64,000 nucleotides of DNA from Methylococcaceae bacterium (GTDB taxonomy: Bacteria > Pseudomonadota > Gammaproteobacteria > Methylococcales > Methylomonadaceae), in NCBI GenBank assembly GCA_021647585.1, contig JAKIUK010000003.1, positions 33,273 through 97,272 on the forward strand, read 5' to 3'. This document shows positions 1 to 9,383 of this stretch, piece by piece. How positions within the stretch are numbered: the stretch's first letter is position 1; every line of letters starts with the position of its first letter. The position numbers were made by a program, and so were the translations under genes. The notes under the pieces were generated by a model that was given only the letters and a program-made list of their open reading frames with translations, did no database searches and was not told the DNA's origin.

Positions 1-1
1 A

Positions 2-1330
2 TTACCTGACTTTACTGAAATGGTCAAAAAATATGGTGCCGCTGTAGTTAACATTAGCACCACAAAAAAAGCACCTGAGGTGTCTGGTGATTTTAACGGA
101 CAGCAGATGCCCGAAGGCGTTCCCCCGCAAATGGAAGAGTTTTTCAGACATTTTTTTCAACAGCCTGGACGTGGTTTTCAGCCCAGAGAAACCAGTTCAT
201 TGGGTTCGGGGTTTATTATTTCTGAAGATGGTTATGTTGTGACTAATCATCATGTAGTTAAAGATGCAGATGAAATAGTTGTTAAACTGAAGGATAGACG
301 GCAATTAGTGGCTACTGTTATTGGTTCCGATGAAAGTTCGGATATCGCACTGTTGAAAATTGATGCAGAATATCTTCCCATTGTAAAAGTAGGCTCGTCC
401 AATCAACTTCAGGTAGGAGAATGGGTTTTAGCGATAGGTACTCCTTTTGGGTTTGAGCAATCTGTAACTGCGGGTATCGTGAGTGCTAAAGGGAGAAGCT
501 TGCCAGGAGGAAATTATGTACCTTTCATTCAAACAGACGTAGCAATTAACCCAGGAAATTCAGGTGGGCCACTTTTTAATATGGAAGGTGAAGTGATAGG
601 TGTTAATTCACAAATTTATAGTCGTTCCGGTGGATATATGGGGCTGTCTTTTGCTATTCCAATGGATGTAGCGATGAATGTTGTGAAGCAAATTAAAAGC
701 AAAGGAAGGGTATCACGTGGTTGGTTAGGCGTTCAAATTCAAAATGTCACCAGAGAATTGGCAGAATCCTTTAATATGGACAGGCCTTATGGCGCATTAA
801 TTGCCAAAGTGATCCCAGATAGTCCAGCAAAACGGGCTGGCTTGCAGATTGGTGATGTGATTATTGAATTTGATGGACATGAGGTTGATACATCAGGTGA
901 ATTACCTCCGTTGGTAGGGATTTCACCGATAGGAGAAAAAGTAAAGGTCAAGATTATTAGAGCGGGAAATAAACAATCAGTAAAAGTGATTGTTGATCTG
1001 CTACCTACTGAAGTCGCTTTAGTATCTGCCAAAAAACCTACAAAAGAACTTAATCGACTGGCTATAGTTGTTACCGACCTTACTGCTGAGCAACGAAAGC
1101 GTCTGGAATTAACTAAACAGGGCGTCTTGGTACAAAGTGTCAAACAAGGACCGGCTCAGCATGTGGGTATACAGCAAGGTGACATTATTTTGAGGATTCA
1201 GAATATTGTTGTTCGTGATGCGGCTGATTTTGATAAAATAGTCGAGGAACTTCCAGCCGGTCAGTCAGTAGCTGTGTTAATTCAACGTCGAGGTAGTCCC
1301 ATCTTTTTAGCTTTAAAAATAGATAAATAA
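2..1330 (+). CDS. mucD: DegP/MucD-type periplasmic serine protease, 5' partial
   Basis: Periplasmic trypsin-like protease/chaperone of the HtrA family, involved in envelope protein quality control. The frame is open to the first base, and the residues before the first ATG (LPDFTEM) look like the mature start of DegP/MucD, so the signal peptide lies outside the window. The catalytic triad is visible: His in TNHHVV, Asp in SSDIALL and Ser in NPGNSGGPL. Two PDZ domains follow, at roughly residues 230-320 and 345-436. It sits 3 bp before lepA, the same order as mucD-lepA-lepB-rnc-era-recO in Pseudomonas and other gammaproteobacteria, which favours MucD over DegQ. Family assignment is secure; the name rests on context. 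Confidence 0.93.
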   Translation, partial: LPDFTEMVKKYGAAVVNISTTKKAPEVSGDFNGQQMPEGVPPQMEEFFRHFFQQPGRGFQPRETSSLGSGFIISEDGYVVTNHHVVKDADEIVVKLKDRRQLVATVIGSDESSDIALLKIDAEYLPIVKVGSSNQLQVGEWVLAIGTPFGFEQSVTAGIVSAKGRSLPGGNYVPFIQTDVAINPGNSGGPLFNMEGEVIGVNSQIYSRSGGYMGLSFAIPMDVAMNVVKQIKSKGRVSRGWLGVQIQNVTRELAESFNMDRPYGALIAKVIPDSPAKRAGLQIGDVIIEFDGHEVDTSGELPPLVGISPIGEKVKVKIIRAGNKQSVKVIVDLLPTEVALVSAKKPTKELNRLAIVVTDLTAEQRKRLELTKQGVLVQSVKQGPAQHVGIQQGDIILRIQNIVVRDAADFDKIVEELPAGQSVAVLIQRRGSPIFLALKIDK

Positions 1331-1333
1331 ACA

Positions 1334-3133
1334 GTGGATCAAAAAAACATAAGAAATTTCTCCATAATCGCACATATAGATCACGGTAAATCAACACTGG
1401 CAGATCGCTTTATTCAACTTTGCGGAGGCCTAAGTGATAGAGAAATGGATGTTCAGGTTCTTGATTCTATGGATATTGAGAGGGAGCGTGGAATCACTAT
1501 TAAAGCGCAAAGTGTTACTTTAGATTATAAAGCTAATAATGGTGAAACCTATCAGCTAAATTTTATTGATACCCCTGGACATGTGGATTTTTCTTATGAG
1601 GTTTCACGATCACTCGCTGCCTGTGAAGGCGCGCTGTTAATTGTTGATGCTGCTCAAGGTGTTGAAGCACAGAGTGTGGCAAATTGTTATACGGCAATTG
1701 AGCAGGGTCTGGAAGTCGTTCCGGTCTTAAATAAAATTGATTTGCCTTCTGCCGAGCCAGAACGTGTGATTGCTGAGATTGAAGATGTAATAGGTATTGA
1801 TGCTGAAGATGCACTTAAAATCAGTGCTAAAACCGGTGTCGGTGTAAAAGGTGTTTTAGAGCAGTTGGTAGAGAAAGTTCCTGCGCCTACGGGTGATTCA
1901 AAAGCTCCTTTGCAAGCTTTGATTATTGACTCCTGGTTTGATAATTACCTGGGGGTAGTTTCATTAGTCAGAATAGTTAATGGAAGCATAGCTAAAAAAC
2001 AAAAATTACTGGTGATGTCTACAGGTAAAACCTATTTGGCAGAGAAAGTAGGTGTTTATACTCCCAAACAAAAAGAAACTGATATATTAAATACTGGCGA
2101 AGTAGGATTTATTGTAGCTGGTATTAAAGATATTTACGGTGCGCCTGTTGGTGATACCATTACATTGGCAGATAATCCCGCGGCAGAGATGCTGGATGGT
2201 TTTGATACTGTTCAACCTCGCGTTTTTGCGGGATTATACCCTGTTAGTTCTGATGATTTCAACAATATGCGTGATGCATTAGATAAATTAAGTTTAAATG
2301 ATGCCGCGTTACATTTTGAACCTGAAAGTTCCCAAGCATTGGGTTTTGGTTTTCGTTGTGGATTCCTGGGTATGTTGCACATGGAAATTGTGCAAGAGCG
2401 CCTAGAGCGTGAATACGATATAGATTTGATTACCACTGCACCTACTGTTGTGTATGAAGTAGAAACGCATGCAGGTGAGATACTCATGGTTGATAATCCT
2501 GCCAATTTACCAGACTCAGGATCAATTTTAGAAATTAGAGAACCTATTATTTTGGCTAATATTTTAGTACCTCAAGAATATCTTGGTAGTGTCATTGGTT
2601 TATGTGTAGAAAAACGTGGCGTGCAAAAAAACATGCAGTATACAGGGAGTCAGGTCTCACTAAATTACGAATTACCTTTGAGTGAAGTAGTATTAGATTT
2701 TTTTGATAGATTAAAATCTGTAAGTCGAGGATATGCTTCGTTTGATTACGAGTTTTTACGTTTTGATCCTGCTCCTCTGGTGAAACTGGATGTGTTAATT
2801 AATGGCGACAAAGTGGATGCATTGTCCGTTATTGTACATAAGGATTTAAGTCAGACGCGAGGTCGAGGTCTGGTTGAAGTTATGAAAGATCTCATTCCAA
2901 GGCAAATGTATGAAGTTGCAATACAAGCAGCAATAGGTTCTAAAGTTATTGCCAGATCAACAGTAAAAGCGATGAGAAAGAATGTGACAGCTAAATGCTA
3001 TGGTGGCGATATTTCCCGGAAGAAAAAACTGTTAGAAAAACAGAAGGCAGGTAAGAAACGGATGAAGCAAGTGGGCAGTATAGAAATCCCACAAGAAGCC
3101 TTTCTTGCTGTTTTGCAAGTCAATAAAGACTGA
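1334..3133 (+). CDS. lepA: Elongation factor 4 (LepA), back-translocating GTPase
   Basis: Ribosome-associated GTPase of the EF-G family that acts on stalled or mis-translocated ribosomes. At 599 aa it has the usual length. G-domain motifs are clear: AHIDHGKS (P-loop), DTPGHVDF (G3) and NKID (G4). The EF4-specific C-terminal domain ends with the basic stretch around SRKKKLLEKQKAGKKRMK. The start is GTG at 1334, giving MDQKNIRNFSIIAHIDHGKS as expected for the family, only 3 bp after mucD, so the two are probably co-transcribed. A short hairpin with a T-run follows before lepB. Confidence 0.97.
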   Translation: MDQKNIRNFSIIAHIDHGKSTLADRFIQLCGGLSDREMDVQVLDSMDIERERGITIKAQSVTLDYKANNGETYQLNFIDTPGHVDFSYEVSRSLAACEGALLIVDAAQGVEAQSVANCYTAIEQGLEVVPVLNKIDLPSAEPERVIAEIEDVIGIDAEDALKISAKTGVGVKGVLEQLVEKVPAPTGDSKAPLQALIIDSWFDNYLGVVSLVRIVNGSIAKKQKLLVMSTGKTYLAEKVGVYTPKQKETDILNTGEVGFIVAGIKDIYGAPVGDTITLADNPAAEMLDGFDTVQPRVFAGLYPVSSDDFNNMRDALDKLSLNDAALHFEPESSQALGFGFRCGFLGMLHMEIVQERLEREYDIDLITTAPTVVYEVETHAGEILMVDNPANLPDSGSILEIREPIILANILVPQEYLGSVIGLCVEKRGVQKNMQYTGSQVSLNYELPLSEVVLDFFDRLKSVSRGYASFDYEFLRFDPAPLVKLDVLINGDKVDALSVIVHKDLSQTRGRGLVEVMKDLIPRQMYEVAIQAAIGSKVIARSTVKAMRKNVTAKCYGGDISRKKKLLEKQKAGKKRMKQVGSIEIPQEAFLAVLQVNKD

Positions 3134-3166
3134 TCTTCGATAAAAAGGCCATTTCCCATCTTGTTT

Positions 3167-3188
3167 AACCAGTGTATGCTGGTTTTTT
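3167..3188 (+). terminator. Weak intrinsic terminator between lepA and lepB
   Basis: AACCAG and CTGGTT form a 6-bp stem with a six-base loop, followed by TTTTTT. The stem is short, so it may only attenuate transcription within the operon. Confidence 0.4.
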
Positions 3189-3219
3189 AACCCTAACTAT
3201 TTGATTCTAAATAATTCAT

Positions 3220-3996
3220 ATGGACTACGATTTTTCTTTTTTTCTCGTCATAGCAACTCTGGTTACCGGCATATTATGGGGTGGTTATTTATTATTTTTA
3301 AAGCTTGCCAAAATCGACCCTACAACAAGAACAGAACCATTACTTGTTGAATATGCACATTCTTTTTTCCCTATTGTGTTTATTGTTTTAATTCTGCGTT
3401 CTTTTATTGCAGAACCCTTTCGTATTCCTTCCGGCTCGATGATGCCAACTTTATTAATTGGCGATTTTATTCTGGTTAATAAATTTACTTATGGTATTCG
3501 TTTGCCAGTATTGTACACTAAGATAGTTGAAATGAATGAGCCTCAAAGAGGGGATGTTGTCGTTTTTCGATATCCAAAACAGCCTTCTGTCGATTATATA
3601 AAAAGAGTGATCGGTTTACCTGGCGATAGAGTGACATATTACAATAAAAAATTACTTATTAATGGTGAACCTGCCAAACAAGTTTCACTGGGTCGTTATC
3701 AAGGTGTGGGGCAGGGTGTTAGCATGACAGGTACCGAACACGTGATTGAAGATCTTATAGGCAGAGAACACAGTATCTTAATCAAACCTGGTATGCCATC
3801 TGTAGAAGGCGTTTTTATTGTCCCTGAAGGTCATTACTTTGTGATGGGCGATAATCGAGATAATAGTAATGATAGCCGTTATTGGGGGACAGTGCCTGAA
3901 GCGAATCTGGTAGGGAAAGCTTTTTTTATCTGGATGAATTGGGATTGGCAACATACGGGAATTGGATTTGATCGGATTGGAACAATTTTGAAATAG
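3220..3996 (+). CDS. lepB: Signal peptidase I
   Basis: Inner-membrane serine/lysine protease that removes signal peptides from exported proteins. Two N-terminal membrane segments are visible (about residues 5-25 and 45-62). The catalytic Ser lies in PSGSMMPTL and the catalytic Lys in DYIKRVIGLPGD. The conserved box MGDNRDNSNDSRYWG follows near residue 205. At 258 aa it is a typical gammaproteobacterial LepB. It lies between lepA and rnc, the classic arrangement. Confidence 0.97.
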   Translation: MDYDFSFFLVIATLVTGILWGGYLLFLKLAKIDPTTRTEPLLVEYAHSFFPIVFIVLILRSFIAEPFRIPSGSMMPTLLIGDFILVNKFTYGIRLPVLYTKIVEMNEPQRGDVVVFRYPKQPSVDYIKRVIGLPGDRVTYYNKKLLINGEPAKQVSLGRYQGVGQGVSMTGTEHVIEDLIGREHSILIKPGMPSVEGVFIVPEGHYFVMGDNRDNSNDSRYWGTVPEANLVGKAFFIWMNWDWQHTGIGFDRIGTILK

Positions 3997-4040
3997 TCTA
4001 GACTTAACAGAATAGTATTAATAATTACTCTGGAGAGATT

Positions 4041-4418
4041 ATGACTTATTCATCAAAACGACAATATGGTTTAACACTGATTTCGATTCTTTTAATTTTA
4101 GGCTTGATTGCTTTTTTTGTGCTATTGACGTTAAAGATTGCGCCTATTTATATGAATCACAGCAAAGTGGTTAACGCGCTGTCAGCAGTGGAAAATATGG
4201 TGGATGTGGAAACTTTGAGTAAACGTGAAATTCTATCTAGTCTAGATAAACGTTTTAGCATGAATTATGTAGAAAAAGTGAATCGGGATGATATTACTAT
4301 TACCATGAGTGATGGTTATGTAAAAGTCGATGTTGAATATGAAAGAGTAGAAAAACTTATAGGTAATTTAAGTGTGCTAGTTCAGTTTCATGATTTTTTT
4401 GAGGTGGGTGAGCAGTAG
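4041..4418 (+). CDS. DUF4845 membrane-anchored protein
   Basis: Small protein of 125 aa with a single N-terminal transmembrane segment (about residues 10-32, pilin-like hydrophobic stretch after a short basic head) and a soluble, probably periplasmic, remainder. It matches the DUF4845 family by its pattern and by its position between lepB and rnc, where this family is regularly found in beta- and gammaproteobacteria. Its function is unknown. It has a good ribosome-binding site (CTGGAGAG), and its stop TAG shares one base with the GTG start of rnc, so translation is likely coupled. Confidence 0.8.
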   Translation: MTYSSKRQYGLTLISILLILGLIAFFVLLTLKIAPIYMNHSKVVNALSAVENMVDVETLSKREILSSLDKRFSMNYVEKVNRDDITITMSDGYVKVDVEYERVEKLIGNLSVLVQFHDFFEVGEQ

Positions 4419-5104
4419 TGATTAGAAAGCCTGAAGTGCTTGAAAAAAATATGGGGTTGGCTTTTGATCAGCCACAGCTTTTTATCTTGGCGTTAACTCA
4501 TCGAAGCATCGGTGCAAAGAATAATGAAAGACTGGAATATCTTGGGGATTCCGTGCTGGGATTTGTGATAGCGGATAAGCTTTTTCAACAATTTCCACGG
4601 GCCAGCGAAGGTGAATTAAGTCGACTAAGGGCGAGTCTTGTTAATCAAAGTTCTTTGGCAGAATTAGCGAGAGTACATAATATAGGTGATTATTTAATTC
4701 TTGGGTCTGGAGAATTAAAAAGTGGAGGATATAGGCGAGATTCTATTTTATCGGATGCATTAGAAGCAATTATGGGTGCATTGTTGAAAGATCAGGGCAT
4801 ACAAGCTTGTCAGGAATGGATATTGAAATTATTTGATAGCAAGCTGGCTAGACTAGACTTGGAAACATCTCAAAAAGATTCAAAAACTCAATTACAAGAG
4901 TTAATGCAGGCGAGAAAAGTTCAATTGCCAATATATGACCTTGTAAATATGACCGGTGCAGCTCATGAGCAAACATTTAATGTTAAATGCTCAACAGTGC
5001 TACCAGGTATAGAGCCTTGTATTGGTGTGGGTATTTCCAGAAAAAGAGCTGAACAGTCAGCGGCGGGAAAATTGTTGAAATTAATCAAAAAACAAAAGAA
5101 ATGA
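4418..5104 (+). CDS. rnc: Ribonuclease III
   Basis: Double-strand-specific endoribonuclease that processes rRNA precursors and structured mRNAs. The RNase III signature ERLEYLGDSVLGF is near residue 38, and the second acidic site DALEAIMGAL near 115. A double-stranded RNA-binding domain occupies about residues 152-225, ending RKRAEQSAAGKLL. At 228 aa it has normal length. The start is GTG, overlapping the previous stop by one base. Its stop overlaps the era start (ATGA), the usual rnc-era coupling. Confidence 0.97.
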   Translation: MIRKPEVLEKNMGLAFDQPQLFILALTHRSIGAKNNERLEYLGDSVLGFVIADKLFQQFPRASEGELSRLRASLVNQSSLAELARVHNIGDYLILGSGELKSGGYRRDSILSDALEAIMGALLKDQGIQACQEWILKLFDSKLARLDLETSQKDSKTQLQELMQARKVQLPIYDLVNMTGAAHEQTFNVKCSTVLPGIEPCIGVGISRKRAEQSAAGKLLKLIKKQKK

Positions 5105-5988
5105 ATTGTGGTTACGTTGCGTTAATTGGCCGTCCTAATGTTGGGAAATCAACATTAATGAATCATATGTTAGGACAGAAAATAAGTATCACATCAAGAA
5201 AGCCACAGACTACCCGACATCGGATTTTAGGTATAAATACCACAGCAGCGGGTCAAATTATTTATATGGACACACCTGGTATGCATCAGGTTGAAAAAAA
5301 AGCATTAAATCGTTATTTGAACAAGACAGCTGATACCACCATGCTAGGCGTGGATGTTGTTGTTTGGTTGATAGATGGCTTGTCCTGGCATGAATATGAT
5401 GAAGTAATTTTTAAAAAACTTGAGCGAGCAGGGCTCCCCGTTGTTTTGGCCGCAAACAAAGTTGATAAAGTAAAAGATAAAGAGACTATTTTAAGCTTTT
5501 TTTCTGAGGCAAAAAAACGTTTCCCTTTTCAGGAAATGCTCCCTATTTCAGCTTTAAAAAGTATTAATTTGGATAAACTGGAAGCTTGCTTATTGCACTT
5601 ATTACCTGAAAGTGATCTTATTTATCCGGCAGATCAAATTACAGATCGGCCCGAACGTTTTTTGGCTGCAGAGATTGTTAGAGAGAAATTGACCAGAAGA
5701 TTGGGGGATGAACTTCCTTATTCCATGACCGTAGAAATAGAGCGTTATGAAGAAAAGCAAAAAATCACCAAGATTTATGCGATTATCTGGGTTGAACGCA
5801 ATAGCCAAAAAAACATAGTCATAGGTAAGCAAGGAGAAATGCTTAAAAAAGTGGGTTCTGATGCCAGGATTGATATTGAAAAATTAATTGATCAAAAAGT
5901 ATATTTACAGCTTTGGGTGAAAGTAAAGAAAGGCTGGTCAAATAGTGAGCGTGCACTGCATAGTCTTGGTTTTATGGATGCCGAATAA
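5101..5988 (+). CDS. era: GTPase Era
   Basis: Essential GTPase that binds the 3' end of 16S rRNA during 30S subunit assembly. The G1 motif is GRPNVGKST, the G3 DTPG and the G4 NKVD. The C-terminal KH domain is recognised by IVIGKQGEMLKKVG near residue 240. It has 295 aa, the normal length. ATGA overlaps the rnc stop. It is followed at 33 bp by recO. Confidence 0.97.
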   Translation: MNCGYVALIGRPNVGKSTLMNHMLGQKISITSRKPQTTRHRILGINTTAAGQIIYMDTPGMHQVEKKALNRYLNKTADTTMLGVDVVVWLIDGLSWHEYDEVIFKKLERAGLPVVLAANKVDKVKDKETILSFFSEAKKRFPFQEMLPISALKSINLDKLEACLLHLLPESDLIYPADQITDRPERFLAAEIVREKLTRRLGDELPYSMTVEIERYEEKQKITKIYAIIWVERNSQKNIVIGKQGEMLKKVGSDARIDIEKLIDQKVYLQLWVKVKKGWSNSERALHSLGFMDAE

Positions 5989-6021
5989 ACTTAGGCATCT
6001 GCAATAACTAATCCTTCCAAG

Positions 6022-6729
6022 ATGAATGATTCAGCAATTCTTTTACAACCTGCTTTTATTTTACAGCACAGAAAATATCGTGAAACCAGTTTAATTTTAG
6101 ACGTTTTAACGCATGATTTTGGTATTGTCTCCATTTTAGCCAAAGGGGTTAGAAAGAAAAAATCCAAAACTGCCGGATTGCTTCTGGCCTTTACTGCTTT
6201 AAAGCTTTCATATGTTGGACGTAGTGAGTTAAAAATATTAACTCATGTGGAGTTAAATTCAACTCTCACCACACTCAAAGGGATTTCATTGTATTGTGGT
6301 TTTTATGTCAATGAGCTAATTATTTGTTTTTTACATAAAAATGACCCCCATCCAGAAGTGTATGAAGAATATGAACAGTGCCTCTGTCTGTTAGCAAATT
6401 CGGTAGACATTGAACAAATATTAAGATTTTTTGAGCTGAATTTAATAGAGCAGGTAGGTTATGGGATTCAGTTAACTCTGAATGTGGATACAAATACTTT
6501 GGTTGAGTCATTTAAAAAGTATCGTTTTAGTGACGAATCAGGAATGACAGAAAGTGCAGACGGTTATATTTGTGGAGCAACTTTGTTTGCTTTAGAGGCA
6601 AGAGAAAGTTTGAATCAACAAGCTTTGTATGAGGCTAAAAATTTAATGAGACGAGTGATTGACTTTCAATTACAGGGCAAAGAACTCAAAAGTCGGGTGG
6701 TGTTAGCAAAAATTATTAAACAACTATGA
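6022..6729 (+). CDS. recO: DNA repair protein RecO
   Basis: Recombination mediator of the RecFOR pathway that loads RecA on SSB-coated gaps. The N-terminal OB-fold is recognised by AFILQHRKYRETSLILDVLTHDFGIVS-like sequence, followed by KGVRKKKS. The length (235 aa) is normal. A zinc finger is not evident, as in E. coli RecO. It follows era and overlaps pdxJ by four bases (ATGA), the conserved era-recO-pdxJ order. Confidence 0.94.
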   Translation: MNDSAILLQPAFILQHRKYRETSLILDVLTHDFGIVSILAKGVRKKKSKTAGLLLAFTALKLSYVGRSELKILTHVELNSTLTTLKGISLYCGFYVNELIICFLHKNDPHPEVYEEYEQCLCLLANSVDIEQILRFFELNLIEQVGYGIQLTLNVDTNTLVESFKKYRFSDESGMTESADGYICGATLFALEARESLNQQALYEAKNLMRRVIDFQLQGKELKSRVVLAKIIKQL

Positions 6730-7469
6730 AAGAACAAAAGATTTTACTAGGTGTCAATATTGATCATATTGCAACCTTGCGGCAAGCCAGGGGAACAAAA
6801 TATCCTGACCCTGTTCAAGCTGCCTTGATTGTTGAACAAGCTGGAGCTGATGGGATAACCGCTCATTTAAGGGAAGATCGTCGACACATTCAAGACAGAG
6901 ACATTTATTTATTAAAAGATGTTATCCATACACGGTTAAATCTAGAGATGGCTGTCACTGATGAAATGATTGCTATTGCCTTAGATGTTAAGCCAGCGGC
7001 TTGTTGCCTGGTTCCGGAAAAACGAGCAGAATTAACCACAGAGGGCGGTCTGGACGTGGCTGCAAGTCCAGAGCGAATGAAAAAAGTATGTCAAACATTG
7101 GCTGGAACAGGGATTGAGGTTTCATTATTTATTGATCCAGAAGCTAAGCAAATTGATGCAGCCTTCAATGCGGGTGCACCCGTTATTGAGCTGCATACGG
7201 GGTGTTATGCTGATGCAGAAAATGCTGACCAGCAACGACAACAGTTGTCTCGGATTCAACAAGCTGCAGAATATGCTCATAGTAAGGATTTGCAAGTAAA
7301 TGCAGGGCATGGTTTGAATTTTCATAATGTTGAGGATATTTGTAGAATCCCTCAGATTGTAGAGTTAAATATAGGTCATTCAATTATTGCACAAGCTGTT
7401 TTATCAGGGTTGAATCAGACAGTCAGGGACTTAAAAGAATTGATGAAAAATGCAAGGTATTTGGGGTGA
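6726..7469 (+). CDS. pdxJ: Pyridoxine 5'-phosphate synthase
   Basis: Condenses 1-deoxyxylulose 5-phosphate with 3-amino-2-oxopropyl phosphate to give pyridoxine 5'-phosphate, the last ring-closing step of vitamin B6 synthesis in the DXP-dependent pathway. The N-terminus LGVNIDHIATLRQARG is diagnostic, and the TIM-barrel motifs ELHTG and NAGHGLN are present. It has 247 aa. It is translationally coupled to recO. The acpS gene that often follows is not here. Confidence 0.97.
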   Translation: MKEQKILLGVNIDHIATLRQARGTKYPDPVQAALIVEQAGADGITAHLREDRRHIQDRDIYLLKDVIHTRLNLEMAVTDEMIAIALDVKPAACCLVPEKRAELTTEGGLDVAASPERMKKVCQTLAGTGIEVSLFIDPEAKQIDAAFNAGAPVIELHTGCYADAENADQQRQQLSRIQQAAEYAHSKDLQVNAGHGLNFHNVEDICRIPQIVELNIGHSIIAQAVLSGLNQTVRDLKELMKNARYLG

Positions 7470-7475
7470 CTGGTT

Positions 7476-8225
7476 ATGCGTAATGAATTAGAGGTTTTTC
7501 AATTAACTTCGGTCGGTGACAGGGAGATGAATCAGGATTGTCTGGCACAATTTGTCAGTGATGATTATGCGCTGTTTGTTGTAGCTGATGGTTTGGGTGG
7601 ACACCATGCCGGGGAAAAAGCGTCTCAATATTTTTGTCAGGGAATATTTAAACAGGCGTCTGTTTATCAAAAGTTATTATATAATTCAGGGGATAATGCT
7701 AAAGAGGTATTGGCTGAATGGGTGACTGCAGCGATAAAAGAAATGGAGAAACTTTTTGCTGGGGATGCTAAAGCAGTCGATTCTCATACTACTTGTGTCG
7801 TTTTATATCTGGACCATAATATTGCAGCTACAGCGCATTGTGGAGACTCCCGGATATATAGGTTGAATGCAAAGAAAGTGTTGTGGAGGACTAAAGATCA
7901 TTCCCTAATACAAAAACAACTGGATGAAGGGAGTATTACGGAAACAGATATGGGTTTACATCCTGAGCAAAATCAATTGACCCGGAGTATTAATATACTG
8001 AAAAATACGGCTGCAGAAATCAATATATATCCTGCTATAGAAAAAGGAGAAACGTTTATACTGTGTACAGATGGTTTTTGGGAGTTTATAAAAGAGAAAG
8101 ATTTATTGCAGTTAGCTGCCCCGGATAGTGGCATTAATGAATTAAAAAAAGCAGCAAAAATGATGCATTTTCGCGCGCAGGGAAAAGGTGACAATCTCAC
8201 TGTGCAATGGATCAGGTGTATGTAA
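7476..8225 (+). CDS. PP2C-family serine/threonine protein phosphatase
   Basis: Metal-dependent protein phosphatase of the bacterial PP2C (Stp1-like) type. The metal-binding motifs are present: NQD near residue 20, VADGLGGHHAGE near 40, HCGDSRIYRL near 120, DGFWEF and a final DNLTV. It is a single soluble 249-aa domain without a membrane anchor. It starts six bases after pdxJ and may be the last gene of that operon. A partner kinase is not seen in the window, so the substrate is unknown. Confidence 0.88.
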   Translation: MRNELEVFQLTSVGDREMNQDCLAQFVSDDYALFVVADGLGGHHAGEKASQYFCQGIFKQASVYQKLLYNSGDNAKEVLAEWVTAAIKEMEKLFAGDAKAVDSHTTCVVLYLDHNIAATAHCGDSRIYRLNAKKVLWRTKDHSLIQKQLDEGSITETDMGLHPEQNQLTRSINILKNTAAEINIYPAIEKGETFILCTDGFWEFIKEKDLLQLAAPDSGINELKKAAKMMHFRAQGKGDNLTVQWIRCM

Positions 8226-8267
8226 TTTTTGTGTGTTGTGGTAGATTCTAGAAATGTGTCACAACGA

Positions 8268-8430
8268 CTAGGAGGCGTCCGAGAATAGAATAACCTACTG
8301 CGGAAAAGCTATTTTGGCCAGATTCTCCGTTCATTTTTGTTAAATACCCCATTATTCGCCTCAAATGAACGAAAAATATGACTCAAAGGCCTTTCCCTCG
8401 CTACGGTTCTATTCTCGGACAGCCTCCTAG
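8268..8430. repeat. Inverted-repeat element (MITE-like), 163 bp
   Basis: The ends CTAGGAGGCGTCCGAGAA and its complement (8413-8430, one base different) form terminal inverted repeats, with TA at each tip. A second perfect 9-bp stem, CGTTCATTT/AAATGAACG (8328-8371), encloses a loop that resembles the motif of the other hairpin elements (GTTAAATA, tip, TTATTCGCC). A half copy lies at 31742-31785. The right tip supplies the stop codon of the sigma-54 regulator. Confidence 0.75.
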
Positions 8431-9383
8431 TGAGTAGCTAAACCATGTTTCTGAATGCGGTAAAGCAATGTGTCTCTGGAAATGCCAAGTAAACGTGCAG
8501 ATTTGCTACGGTTACCATTAGTTCTAACCAATGCCTGATGAATCAGATCTGCTTCCAGATCGTCTAATTGCAAGCCCTGTTCTGGCAAAATAAAAGCTGA
8601 ATCTGTAGGTGCAGAAATACAGCTATTAAATTCGTGAGGCAGGTTTTCCGGATCAATGGTTTGGCCTGCCAGAAGAATACTCAGGCGCTCGCACAAGTTT
8701 CGTAATTCACGAATATTACCGGGCCAATGATAACTGCGAAGAGCTTTGAGAGCTTGCCTGTTAAATTTAGGGGGATCAATTGAATGTTTGGCAGAACATT
8801 GAGCAATAAAGTGTTTAATCAATGTTTCGATATCTTCAGTACGTTGTTTTAATGAAGGAAGTTCTAAAGGTACCACGTTTAAGCGGAAGTATAAATCCTG
8901 ACGGAATTCACCCGCTACAATTTGTTTATTTAAGTCAGCATTAGTAGCTGCAATAATGCGTACATCCATTATACTAGGCTTTGTTTCACCTACTGCTAAA
9001 CACTCTCCTGACTCTAAAAAACGTAAAAGTTTTGTCTGTATAGAAATGGGTAACGAGTTGATTTCATCTAAAAATAAAGTGCCACCGTTTGCTGCTTGAA
9101 ATAAACCTTGTTTATTAGCAACAGCACCCGTAAATGCGCCTTTTTTGTGACCGAATAATTCAGATTCAACCAGTCCTTCAGGTAAAGCTGCACAGTTTAA
9201 TGTGATAAAAGGTTTATCTGCACGAGCACTATCTTGTTGGATAGCAGTTGCTAACATTTCTTTGCCTGTTCCTGTTTCACCTTTAATAAGAACAGTAACA
9301 TCTGTACTGGCAACCATTCTTGCACTACGAATGAGAGATTCAAAAGCAGGGGACTGGCCTATATTTGAATTAAAATTGCTCAT
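8427..9383 (-). CDS. Sigma-54-dependent transcriptional activator without a sensory domain
   Basis: Enhancer-binding protein that opens sigma-54 promoters using ATP. The AAA+ domain covers about residues 5-235, with Walker A GETGTGKE, the sigma-54-contacting loop GAFTGA, Walker B LFLDEIN and arginine fingers. A Fis-type helix-turn-helix ends the protein (NGNRSKSARLLGISRDTLLYRI). There is no receiver, GAF or PAS domain before the AAA+ core, so activity is probably controlled by expression or by a partner. It overlaps the upstream membrane-protein gene by four bases. Its TAG stop lies inside the terminal repeat of the adjacent element, so the original C-terminus may have been a few residues different. 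Confidence 0.88.
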   Translation of the reverse strand: MSNFNSNIGQSPAFESLIRSARMVASTDVTVLIKGETGTGKEMLATAIQQDSARADKPFITLNCAALPEGLVESELFGHKKGAFTGAVANKQGLFQAANGGTLFLDEINSLPISIQTKLLRFLESGECLAVGETKPSIMDVRIIAATNADLNKQIVAGEFRQDLYFRLNVVPLELPSLKQRTEDIETLIKHFIAQCSAKHSIDPPKFNRQALKALRSYHWPGNIRELRNLCERLSILLAGQTIDPENLPHEFNSCISAPTDSAFILPEQGLQLDDLEADLIHQALVRTNGNRSKSARLLGISRDTLLYRIQKHGLATH